A stretch of DNA of 64,000 nt from Daldinia sp. FL1419 (Eukaryota > Ascomycota > Sordariomycetes > Xylariales > Hypoxylaceae), in NCBI GenBank assembly GCA_025201765.1, contig MU623356.1, forward strand, positions 186,001-250,000, in the 5' to 3' direction. Positions 25,633 to 36,305 of the stretch are shown here, one piece after another. Numbering within the stretch: position 1 is the stretch's first letter; the number at the start of each line of letters is the position of its first letter. Made by a program: the position numbers and the translations under genes. The notes below the pieces were generated by a model, which worked only from the letters and a program-made list of their open reading frames with translations, was not told the origin of the DNA and did no database searches.

Positions 25633-28151
25633 AGTCTTCTTGGCTAGACGATAGAAATCAATATATAGTACTAGAGGACTGACTATCCCTTTTTCCTTTT
25701 TTCGGGAAGATACGAAGTCCCAAGGTTTATTAACATATTTATACCTAGGTAGATGCTAGGTAGATACTAGGTAGGGTTAGACATATTGATTCACCAAAGC
25801 CCGGTTCCAAGCAGCTGTTTTGTATTGATCGTGGTCTATGAATCGCGTTGCGATATAAGAGAAAATAGAGAATGTAATGTATTTGTTTTGTTAATGACCT
25901 ATTGTTCCATTAGTGTTTGGTAAAGACGTGACCCTCCCGAGATGTCGAGATTTCGTGATACGAGTCTCGAAAGGAGAGCAATTCACTACTTGTTTTCTGA
26001 AAGCGGCCGTTGCTTCGGCGGTACACGGTAAGTATTGGTAGCCATCTTAGCCATCTCAATGTTCGGTGAATATTGTAAATGCCGCGAGCGATGGAACATG
26101 GCGGAGGAGGATATGTCTACGGTTAGATTGTATGAGACAACGGGCTCGGAGTCTGTTGATGTTTGATGGATCTTATTACTGGCCTTTGCGTATTTTTCGT
26201 GTCGCGTGGTAACAAGATGGGAACAGGGCTCTTTTTTTTTTTTTTTTTCGCCTCATGGCTTTGAATCAAACGGGATATGTGAGTTGAAACCATGCCAATA
26301 GGTATATTCAAGTCGCGAGTGTAAGTCAAGTTGATGGAAGACGTCAAGTCCGAGAAGACCAACGCAAGGAAAGAACTGAGTGGATTCAGAGGGGTTATGC
26401 GTTGTGCCGCCCGCTTACACAGGCACCGATGTAGCTGCACAGGCGGGTTGGGGGCTTGCTAGGGGCCCTAAGACCTATTGTAACCTAGTGGATAACCTTG
26501 TGCGATAGTGCTGCTAGCGGCTGCTAGCGGCTGATTATGTCAATAATGCGACCTGGTTCTGTGGTTCGTCCCCCTTTTCTCTTTTCTCTTTTTGTTTTCT
26601 TTTTTCACCCCAGTTACCAGAACGCCACTTAATGCTTTCCTTTGTGTTATTGCTGCAGTGTTAATGAATCAATACAGGGAGAAAAAACTGTTTTCGGTGA
26701 TAATTTCGGGGTCGGGCTTGTCGGACATCCTTTTTGGGATACGTCGCTAGGGAAATATGCATGAACAATTCGAAAAGCAAGCAATACCTACCTGTATAGG
26801 GGTAATGCCTATATAGGCAGGTTGAGCTACTGAATAGATACTTAGGTACCTATGTTAATATATTAATATGTTTTCTTGCCTCTACGTTGCCTAATATTAA
26901 TATTAGGTTGTTAACAGAGGCAAATAGAGGGAGCATCTATCATTTCATGGCATCGTTGAAGTAATTAGGTGTATTCGCACCAACGATCTATTGATATATC
27001 GTTGTGCTTCAACGGGTAGGGCTTCCGTATGCATTTGAATATGAGACACTCGTAATGAGGTAAGACCTGCATATGATACACTGCATTTGATACGTCATGT
27101 AGGCTCGTGGTACTTGAGATACCTAGGTAGGGAGGTATTTAATAACTTCCAACTTCCAACCACCGACCATGTAGTGGAGAGTTTCAAATCCTATCTCCTA
27201 TCGCAACTGGATGCCTGCTAGCATATTTCCGAGTTATTAGGAAATCCTCCATAGACTCTGAAGTTAAGTTCGTCATAAAAAATAAAGAATAAAATCTTTT
27301 TTCGTTATATGCTTTGAGATATGAGTTTACCTATTCGCAGTGCCTGTAAAATAGAACAGCCGCATCAATAGATCCATGTGTGTATGACACAGGCTTTTAG
27401 AATTTATTTCAGACCTTCTTTGGATCCCTTACTTGCCTATAGTTTTCTTATATCCTGATTCTCGCTGTGGCACGATCCGGCTCGGGTATAGTAAATAGCT
27501 AGGTAGATAGTTAAATATGCACGTGTATTATATTTGTGGTAGGTTGTGTACGCGATTGTGTAAGTCTGAGTATTATCGTTGACGTAGCTTTATTCCTATC
27601 CCGCCTCTTAAGGCCTCAAAGAAGCAGGTACCTATAAGTTTTATATTAAGGCGAATGGGTTTGGTAAGTCCAATGACTTGAATATCGGATGATCTGCCGC
27701 TATGCATTGCTACGTACGTATCCATAACTTAAGCTAGAATTGTGGCTATACTATTATGTATATCCATATATGTCACATATATAGAGAACGGACATCCGAG
27801 ATTTTAGGCCCGGAGATTCGAGCTTCCTCGGATTTGTTTTACAAGTCTTCATAGTGATGTCTATTCACAGCAATAGTTATTGCATGTAGTTTCCGCGCCT
27901 AGGCACGTCAACTAGGGTCTGGTCTTGCAATATATAAATGCTATTCCTACACTCCTCAACAATGTTCCGGCACGTTTCTTTTTTCCTCCATCGCCAAGTG
28001 GTATCACCACATACCTAGTGCTTAATTTTAACCGTCGATATTCGGCATAGTTCAAGCCTGTCGTCCCCAGCCTGCCTTAGCGATTTAAGATTTCGATGCA
28101 TGATATACTCAATACACTTGATTCCTATACTCGACAATACCCATATTCATC
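25633..28151. other. Gene-poor intergenic region
   Basis: About 2.5 kb, AT-rich, with no supported coding region. It contains a poly-T tract near 26231-26248 and TACCTAGGTA at 25742 and 27120. The promoter of the downstream monooxygenase lies at the right end. Confidence 0.55.
27931..27938 (+). promoter_or_regulatory. Candidate TATA box of the monooxygenase gene
   Basis: TATATAAA lies 221 bp upstream of the monooxygenase ATG. It is the best TATA match in that interval, but no transcription start is known. Confidence 0.35.
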
Positions 28152-29500
28152 ATGCCCGGAAAGAACCAACTAAGCGTTATCATAGTCGGATCAGGGCCTG
28201 CTGGCCTGGCTGCGGCCCGTATATTGCGGGAGAAACACCAGGTTACTGTGTATGAACGTGGCAATCCATCCATCGCGACCGGGGGTCAAGGGATTACCAA
28301 CTTTCCCAATGCCATCAAAATCTTGAGCCCATTAGGCTTTGATCCGGAAAGGTCTGGTTCTGTCCCAGTCGATGGGTTTAGGACTTTGGACAAACAGGGC
28401 AACGTTATGTTTGACACGAAATTTCCCTTCAAGGAAAAGTATGGCGCACCAGCTTTATCCCACATGCGGGTTGACTTCAGGGCCGAGCTGTTACGCTTGG
28501 CAACAACTCCTTCTAAGGATCTGGGTATCGGTGGTGAACCCGCCAGAATGGTATTCAACAACGGCGCTCGGGATATCGACCCTGAAGCTGGTGAGATTAC
28601 TCTAGATGATGGTACAAAAGCTAAAGCTGATGTGGTAATTGGTATGGACCCTATATGAAGTTGTTGTCATATTATTTCCTAACGAGTATCTAGTTGCGGA
28701 TGGTATTCATTCCCGCCTGCGACCCCTGATTGCCGGCGCAGACTGTCCTACACCCAAGAAGAGTGGCCTGACATGTTGTCGACTAGCTGTTTCTGCTAAT
28801 CAGGCTATTGAGGCCCTCGGCGAGTTGCCTGACTGGTGGCAAGAGTTCAAAACTAAAGAGAGACGCATCATGATCTTTGAAGCTCGGGATGGCTCTGATC
28901 GTATTATGGTCGTGTACCCCTTACGTCATACCAGCTACGTGAATATTTCATGTGTATATCCCACTCGGGGTGGGGGGGAGAACACAACAAACTCGTGGTT
29001 TGCAGAGGGCGATCGTAAAGAGACTATTGAAATCTTCGATGACTACCATCCAAGCCTCAAAGCGCTAATTAGGTACGTAGGCGTATGGCTATAGCGACAC
29101 GATTTATCTACTAGTGAATAATAGCTAACGGTTGTCTAGTGCGGCAACAGAAATGAAGCTATGGGACCTTCAAGACCTGGAACCCCTTGATAGATGGACT
29201 GTAGGCCGTGCCATTCTCATTGGAGATGCCGCCCACGCAATGACACCTATGCAGGGGCAAGGAGCTAATGTAGGCATCGAAGATGCAGAGGCATTTAAGC
29301 TCTTGATGGAACCTGGAGTGACCAGCGACGATGTCCCGGCGATCTTAAAGCAGATAGAGAAGTATAGACTGCCCCGTGCCACGGCTGTCCTCCAAAACAC
29401 GAGAAAGACGAGCCGTGGTGTGAGCGGAGGGGAGCGGTATAAAGTGATGGACGAAAACTGCACCTATCCCGGAATTTTTGAAGTTATGAAGAATCAATGA
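28152..29500 (+). CDS. FAD-dependent aromatic-ring monooxygenase
   Basis: Group A flavoprotein monooxygenase (p-hydroxybenzoate/salicylate hydroxylase fold). Three exons, 28152-28641, 28694-29072 and 29140-29500, give 409 aa, the usual size. The dinucleotide-binding motif GSGPAG is at residues 13-18, followed by the second strand ending VTVYERG. The DG motif (ADGIHSRLR) at about 166 forms across the first splice junction, and the FAD-ribityl motif GDAAHAMTP is at 318-326. Both introns (52 and 67 bp) contain stops and restore the conserved motifs when removed. There is no signal peptide or membrane helix. The substrate is unknown: such enzymes act in phenolic catabolism and in secondary metabolism. 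No polyketide synthase, peptide synthetase, transporter or pathway regulator adjoins it apart from the bZIP gene 0.8 kb downstream. Confidence 0.9.
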
Positions 29501-30291
29501 GGCACATGTCGGATTGGGTACCTACCTAACGGAGGGAACCTCATTTGAGATATACCGTCCGGGGAACTGGTAACCCACAGCGTATATACAAGTATAGAAC
29601 GAGCATAGCGGATTTCCCTGTATGAGCCTCCATTTGAAATTGAAACTTTTAAGACGGCAGTGGACTTTACGCCCTGAGACCTACGCCATGTCATAATTAA
29701 TCGGTAGCCAAACGCCTAGCCTATCATCAACCTAGGCTTATTAAATATACTGGTGAATAACCGTCTTCTGTTATTCGCGTAGCAAACTACTGAATGGCCC
29801 CTGAAAGTCGATCCCCGCCATACGCGTAATAGGATTATCGAGTAATACCCCTGTGTCACTTACGCTTGTTAATTAGATATAAGTTATACGTATAAGAATT
29901 AGTAAGTATCACGTGTCTTCTCGAGTGTTACACAGCAGATTATCAAATCAAAGCGTTGAGAATATTAGTAAATATTTACCATTTGTCATGAATCTTGCAG
30001 TCCGTGCCCAATGTCAACTTGTTCACTAATCATCAATTATATGACCTCGGGATTCGTTGCAACCTACGAATCGCGAACTTGGTTCCTTGCGTGACCATTC
30101 CAAGCACCAATCGCTTGTTATTAACGGAATACCTGGGGGAAAAGGTGGACCTTGTTTAAGGTTTAACTTGAATAGCTACTGCGTCGACTGCGACGTTAGC
30201 CCCCCGGAGCCGATACGGAGCAACTACGGAGGTTTCCCGGCTCGTATATTGACACGCAGCATGGGGTCTACGACCCTATTCGAGCGTCTTC
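29501..30291. other. Intergenic region upstream of the bZIP gene
   Basis: Nearly 0.8 kb of AT-rich sequence between two plus-strand genes. An open frame at 30057-30341 overlaps the bZIP start in another frame and looks like chance. No clear core promoter element is seen. Confidence 0.5.
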
Positions 30292-32726
30292 ATGTCCTCA
30301 GCACCCCAGTCGGATACCAATATCCTGTCCAATTCCTTTAGTGATAATCCACAAGACTACGGGGGACAGCCGGGTCAACCCGATCAACTCGGTCGGTCGT
30401 TCTCTGGACAGGATGACTTATCATCGCAATCCCTCCTAATTGCGCCAATACAATCCTTCCAACCCGACCTTTATACCCACGCACCTTCATCTTTAGGACA
30501 ACCCTTAACCAGCGTGGGCGCAAACTCCGACCAGGGTGCTGCTACGTCACTGGCTCGAGATGTTCCTTGGGATATTGGTGTACCATCTTTCTCCCAGGCA
30601 GAGAACACCGATCTTCAATTAACCACTACCGAGGTGGAGGCGTCGGTACCAGAGGCGCGAACAATGCGGCACCTCCACTCTGATTTGGCTGTGCTTAATG
30701 CCGAACAATATGATACTGGGCGAAATTCTAGACGGCCCACTTCCAAAGTCAATCGGAAGCCGAATAATACCATCGTTCCTGTCGCCGAGAATGTCACTAA
30801 CCCTCGGAAGAGGGGAAGAAAATCAGCTGATCGTGAACTGGATGGCCCAGCGGAGGAGACGAAACGGTCTAGAGGCCGTCCGCGTCTTGAAACGAAGGAC
30901 CAAACCCCCACAGAGGTCAGTAGAAGCCTCCGACTTCCCCTAATGCCAACCAGCATGTAAAACTTTTGAAATATCCAAATATACAAAATATTTGAGTCTC
31001 GAGGACTATCGCCTTACGAAGACCTCTAAAACCAAGATGCATGCTTACATCTAAACTAGCGGCGACGGACACAAATTCGACTGGCGCAAAGGGCGTACCG
31101 CAATCGGAAAGAAAATGCCATTACGGACCTTCAAGCCAAGATAGACGATCTTCAAAGTGTTAATAACGAGATTAACGATGCATATAAAAATCTATTCAAT
31201 TATGCATCTCAACAAGGGCTCTTAGCTCAAGCACCCGAATTCGGCCAGCAACTCCAAAAGCTTCAAGCGCTTGTCAAACAGTCCCAAGAACGGGAAAGTT
31301 CCCAGGCCGATGAGCATGACAGCCCAGAGGAACCTCCCGACGAAGGTCAAAGAGAGGTCCATGCCTCCGATCCTGCTGATGAGAATGAGGAGCCTGCTTC
31401 TGCGCTACTTGACGACCAGACGCCGGCTCTGTGGGGCGGCATTGTAGTTTCCCACGAACCCATAATCCCACCGGAGCTTACTGCGACATCTAGCTTAGAC
31501 CCGTTGGCAAATAGCGCCCAACATCATAACTACGAGGTTATCACCGCTCCGACCCTGGAAAATGCCAGCTTTGGCCCAAATTTTTCCGTCGACCCCAACT
31601 TCCTCGACCCAGCGCAAACCTCATGGGCACGTCATCCCTGGAACAGGCTGACTGGACCGCATACCATGTCTTTCAATGAATGGACGTTTGCTCGAAGACT
31701 GCACCGGCACACCCTCGAAAGGGCTGCAGCTCTCATCTCCATGCCTAGTCCGCCTCCGGGTAAGTTGACGCGCGTGTTTGGATTCGTCATGTTGTTTGAG
31801 ACTGTCGAGGAGATTCGGTCGCGAACGGTCGCGATGCTCGATCGGGAGCGGAACGACCCCCTGAATTACTGGAAGTACCCTTTCCACAGACTCGGCGGTT
31901 CCGGCACTCACTTCCCGGATCAGGGACAACCCAGTCTTTCAGGATCGTCATCGTACCAAAGCACGGGGTTTGGCACGGGACCCTTCAACGAGCGGACGAC
32001 GAGGGTTCGCGACACCATGTTAGGGGTCTCCCAGTACATCAATATGAGCGGTTGGGAAGGCACGTGGTTCGATTCGGACGAAGTGGAGACGTATCTGGCG
32101 CAGAACGGGGTGGTTATTCCGCCGGTGGCGGATATACATACTGTTGAGATCCACCTGGGGGCGTTTTCCGACGTACAGACGCACCCGAACGCGGCGAATA
32201 TGCAAAATATCCACCCGAACGCGACGCATATACCACATATAGACGCGGCGTTCGCAGTGGGAATATCTGGGGCTGCCCCCCCTACGACGGGAGATCCTAC
32301 CTTCTCGACCGGACCAGATGCTATGTCTAGCAGTATGGTTCCCCATTCGGTGCCAGGGAACTCGTGGTCGTCAATTCCCACTTCCTCGGGCTTCTACGGT
32401 GGTGACCACCATACCGCGGAAACGGCAGCACCATTTGCCGGTTTTGACAGCATGGCGGCCAATACTTTCGTCAGTCCTTCGCCCTACTACTTTCCACAGC
32501 ATCAATCGGATGTACCGACCCCAGTGCCACCGCCGAGAAGAGTTGTCCTGGATGTAAACCAATTCATTGCAGGTGAGACAATGCACCCCCCCCCGCGATT
32601 ATTTAGTGGCAAAGACTAACGATCTGATCGATAGGACTAATATCATGTGCTACTTGTCTCGGACGAGCCCCCTCTTTTAGACCTAAGGACATTGTGAACT
32701 CGTTCTGGAACGCGGTGATTGGGTAG
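30292..32726 (+). CDS. bZIP transcription factor with AT-hook
   Basis: Three exons, 30292-30915, 31060-32572 and 32635-32726, give 742 aa. Residues 1-160 are disordered. Residues 171-200 hold PRKRGRKS and an AT-hook core RGRP (194-197). The basic region RRRTQIRLAQRAYRNRKE starts at 209, exactly at the first splice junction, and is followed by a short zipper with Leu, Ile and Val heptads. The usual basic-region Asn (N-x2-A-Q-R) is replaced by Ile at 214. A Glu/Asp/Pro-rich linker and a long region of unknown fold follow, with the motif MSFNEWTFARRLHRHTLERA. The third exon adds a C-terminal GLISCATCLGRAPSFRPKD motif of a kind I associate with a fungal bZIP subgroup. If intron 2 is retained, the protein ends early at 32619. 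Target genes are unknown; a link with the adjacent monooxygenase is conjecture. Confidence 0.85.
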
Positions 32727-32991
32727 TTGCATATACTACGATATGGAATACAGTAGGCTAGAGTTGACACGCCAAACGAGGTAGAGCTGGTGTATTTTGG
32801 TTTAGATGACGATAACCTGTGATGGCGTCAGGCTTTGTCACGTATGGATCTCTTAACGACTAGGAAAGGAGGCTTGCCCAGATTGGATACGGCGTACTTG
32901 GTGTACTGTTATTGCTTATATGTGAGAAATCAGTATGTATATACTCGGAAGTACTCTACATTTCACTAAGCTGGATGACCATCTAACTCGT

Positions 32992-34242
32992 TCATTGAGT
33001 ACTTGAGCTATTCTCTTCTTCCAAGTTGGGAAAAAGCTGTCTCCACATCTCGCCGTGCAATTCTTGCATCTTGGCCTCCCAACGCTTCCTCCTGTTGGCA
33101 TTTCTCTCTGCCTTCTCCTGCTTGGCTAGTTCTGCTTCTTCCATAATCAGCCTGCGCATAGCGTCTGCCCGGGCGACTTGGTGCTCCCTCTCGCGGTTCA
33201 GCACGTCTTGCGTGTACATAATTCCTTGCATGTAGATCGTTTGTCGGTATGTTTCGTTATTCTGGAGGTCGGACCGTATGGCTGCCGCCTCGGCAAGTTC
33301 CTTATTGAAACGAATCTTATTACTGCTTCCGTTGTTTTTATTCTCGACCCAGCTAGGCCTATTTCCTTCTACCCTCCTCTCCACTGATTGCCCCTGGTTC
33401 GATAGCATTGTGCCCATCATTTTTTCCCATTCGTCCTCGAGCTCTGCTTCAGGTATCTCGTTTTCATATAAGGATTGTACAATATCTAAGCGCTGGGCAC
33501 GCTTCCGGACTCTGGACCTTAAGATATGACTTAGATACGCCGGCTGAGGTTTCTTTATGCGTAGGAATGGGATATCCGATGCCATATCTATGTGTGGTAC
33601 ATGGCGTCGTCCGGAGCCGCCGAGCTCAGACGCGGGCCTCGGCCGCGACGGTATGTCGTATACCGGTTTTGGATTAGGGTTTCGGGCTGTGGGTGCTGGT
33701 GTGACATCTACGAGGAGTGGTTCTGCAGTTGGCCATGGCCGCGACGACGGTTTAGGCGGGGTACGGCTGTAGGGGGGATGTATGGCTTTTGCAGCAAGAG
33801 AGCGGTTTCGCTCGTCTAAGCGGTCCCGTAAGAAGGACAATACGGAGCTATGATCGGCATTGGGACTCGTAAGGGAGGAAGAAGTAGCGGATTGGAGGAG
33901 GCTGAGGATCTGATACCCCGCCTTCAGAGCGGGATACACAAGACGGGGGCTGGTGATGGAGGTATTGCGACGAAAGGCTCGGCGAATTAGATGTTTGATG
34001 GGGTGGACAGGACCCCGCGAAGTAGCTAGGTCATCGGGGAGAGGTATGAGAGGAGCTTGGCGAAGAAGCGCGCGATAGAGAGCGAAGCCTAGCTGCAACG
34101 TTAGTTCGTCATATTTCTTTGAACGGTTATATCAAATCTGTCTATATTGGGGTAGGATCGAATACGATCGTGTAAGGAGAGGGATCGTATTACATGCTGT
34201 CCGATGCCTTGAATTACGTGCTGGTACCAAGTATGATGGCAT
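32992..34242 (-). CDS. LYR-motif (Complex1_LYR-like) protein, probably mitochondrial
   Basis: The long exon (34088-32992) starts without an ATG. A short 5' exon (34242-34194) joins it across a 105-bp intron to give MPSYLVPARN...ACFALYRALLRQ, 381 aa in total. The LYR tripeptide is at residues 20-22, followed by RALLRQ, as in LYR-family Fe-S and respiratory-complex assembly factors that bind the acyl carrier protein. A basic segment (PIKHLIRRAFRRN) follows. The middle is Pro/Ser-rich. The C-terminal 130 residues are a charged helical or coiled-coil stretch (EREHQVARADAMRRLIMEE, then KQEKAERNANRRKRWEAKM). Length and architecture exceed a minimal LYR protein, so it belongs to a fungal extended type whose client I cannot name. 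Exon 1 rests on frame and splice logic only. Confidence 0.75.
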
Positions 34243-34970
34243 ATGGACATGGAGGCTCCTAGGTGTTGGGCCGCCTCTATATATCTTTCAATTCCGATTT
34301 CGCGGGGGAGAATTCAATTTACTGAAAGAAGTTCAAAAAAGTTTCACCAAAATGACGGAACCATTTCCGCTTCGAAATCCATACGCGCCGTCACGTGCAT
34401 TCAAATTATAGGTGTGACCTAGTACGTGCATGGTACTTCGTACCTTAGATATGTATCCTTGTGGGTATTTACCTAGGCAGGTACCTAAGGATTGACGTGA
34501 CGGGAATCCATATCTACATTATGTACCTAGGTATATTTGGAACACTTGATATGGAACTCTGTATGGAACTACACTTAAAGGTACCTATACAAAATAGACA
34601 CATATATGGAATTGTGCAATTCCTATATGAACGTCGCATATAAGATGGGTACCTAGGTAGATTCCGTGAGTAATCTTAGCGTGCCAACCTCGAGGCAGCA
34701 AGGGGTGACATTTTCTGTTAAAAGGCTTCGGTTTAACTTTTTATTTGGTGCTATAACTCTGGCTAATTCCCTAAGCTCTTCTGTATCAATATCGTATTTT
34801 AGTACCGTTAGTACCTACAGAGTCTTGATGTGACCTAAGAGGTAAAACAGGCCCATAGTATCTGATCCTTCACTGGATCATGCGCTAAAGGGATAAAAGC
34901 CCAAGGCGTACCAAGTTCATGCCGAATATCGATGCATCGCATGTTGAAATTGTACGTAATATCATTTTTC
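34243..34970. other. Intergenic region with clustered palindromes
   Basis: Upstream region of the LYR gene and 3' UTR of MMS2. It holds TACCTAGGTA at 34524 and 34650, an imperfect copy near 34470, and CACGTG at 34392. No coding region is supported; the 60-codon frame at 34461-34643 consists largely of these motifs. Confidence 0.6.
34392..34397. promoter_or_regulatory. CACGTG E-box upstream of the LYR gene
   Basis: An exact palindromic CACGTG lies 150 bp upstream of the predicted ATG. It is the core site of bHLH factors such as Cbf1 or Pho4 types. Chance is possible. Confidence 0.3.
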
Positions 34971-35609
34971 CTAGTTTCCAGGGTAGACTGATCCCTCAGG
35001 CGGTTGAGGGAGCTTCTTGCACGGACCGGATGCCATGTATCTATTGTCAAGCGATGATCAGAAATTTGATGGGGTCCTGGGGATTTTCACTCAACTAACC
35101 TTCGTAGCTCGATTAGAATGGTCTCCATGGTGTTCTCTCTCTTCCAATGAGCCAAGCAAGGTAGTTGACTAGGGTCTACCATTCCGTTCTTCTGGTTGAC
35201 ACACGGCAAGTTGACTTGGCTGACGAACTGGATCGTGGGAGGCTTGTCGGGGTACTGATCACCGCAATGCATCTTAACAGAGTAGATTCGGTTTTCGTGC
35301 ACGCTCTATGGTCGAACTTATTAGCTTCGAGTGTCTCACGAAAAACCCACGCGCCGGGATTGCAACTAACGTGAGGAGGTCCAAGAATGGTGCCATTCCA
35401 GTCGGACATCAACAGATCTTCGGGATTATCTAATCCATAGGAGCAGGCCTCTGTTATGATTATAATGTTCCGTACGTTAGCAAACGCCCATGGGATAGAC
35501 ACAAGTGGCTTGATAGGGTAAGAGGATCTATTATACCGGCTCCCAGGCCCTTCTCTCCCTTTTCCAACTCCTCCAGAAGACGGAAATTTCGAGGGACTTT
35601 GGCACCCAT
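34971..35609 (-). CDS. mms2: Ubiquitin-conjugating enzyme variant MMS2 (UEV)
   Basis: Catalytically inactive E2 variant that pairs with Ubc13 to build Lys63-linked ubiquitin chains, notably on PCNA during error-free DNA damage tolerance. Four exons, 35609-35537, 35450-35371, 35305-35100 and 35040-34971, give 142 aa against 145 in human MMS2. Conserved blocks in order: KVPRNFRLLEELEKGEKG, MSDWNGTILGPPH, SVHENRIYSVKMHCG, YPDKPPTIQFV, NGMVDPSQLP, ETILIELRR, and the tail LPQPPEGSVYPGN. The HPN motif and active-site cysteine context of true E2 enzymes are absent, as expected for a UEV. The start codon gives MGAKVPRNF, matching the family N-terminus. It is divergent from MON2 with 696 bp between the two ATGs. 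Confidence 0.95.
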
Positions 35610-36305
35610 ATTTAAGTAGTCTGGACCAGAGGTTTTAAAGCGATAAGGGACGTATTTGGATGGGTTGGCTGTTCGTATGGATTATCTAAAGTAGTCTGTA
35701 GTGGTTTGCGTCTGTGCAAGTTGAAGTCGCTGTTTGATATAAGAGAGAGGAGAAACAAGCAGCCTCATGCCGACGATAAAGATGGAATGAGTGATGCGGG
35801 ATGGTGGGGTTGGGTCGGGCGCCATGTACCCCCGTAGAGGCGGTACCTATGCAAGTTTTCTCTTTCGCGATTGGTCGCAGCGCCTATTAGCCTTAGGGGA
35901 TGTTTAGTACATAGGTTCAAGGAAGCAGCCATTCTACCCTTGTAGGTAGGCGGGGTCCCTGAGTACATAGGTAGGTATTGTACCTGTATCTGGGTATGGC
36001 TGAAACTTGTGGCGCAGCTCCTTACTTGTTGTACCTAGGCACCTAATAAGCCTCCTAACAATTTCCCGGTATCCGGTAGGGCAGTTCCATTGCGACGAAT
36101 CTGGCAAGAACCCTGAAGCTCACCAAGTGAGAAGAGAACTTGAACTTTTGACTTGGACATAAACATTTTATCTCTTTGTCTAAAGCCCACCTTTACTTAT
36201 ACAACCTAAGCTACCTTAAGCACCTTATAAACGTCTCACTTCTATACCCTATAGGTAATCGAGTAGTTTTCATCAGATGGATTCTACTCAACCTGATTGG
36301 CCAAG
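35610..36305. other. Divergent promoter region of MMS2 and MON2
   Basis: A 696-bp spacer shared by two housekeeping genes. It contains scattered GTAGGT/ACCTAC half-sites (35943-36045) but no full TACCTAGGTA. No coding feature is seen. Confidence 0.6.

Noticed and set aside
28152..32726. A small biosynthetic cluster made of the monooxygenase and bZIP genes
   Set aside because: No backbone synthase, transporter or other tailoring enzyme is present; the flanks are gene-poor DNA and housekeeping genes.
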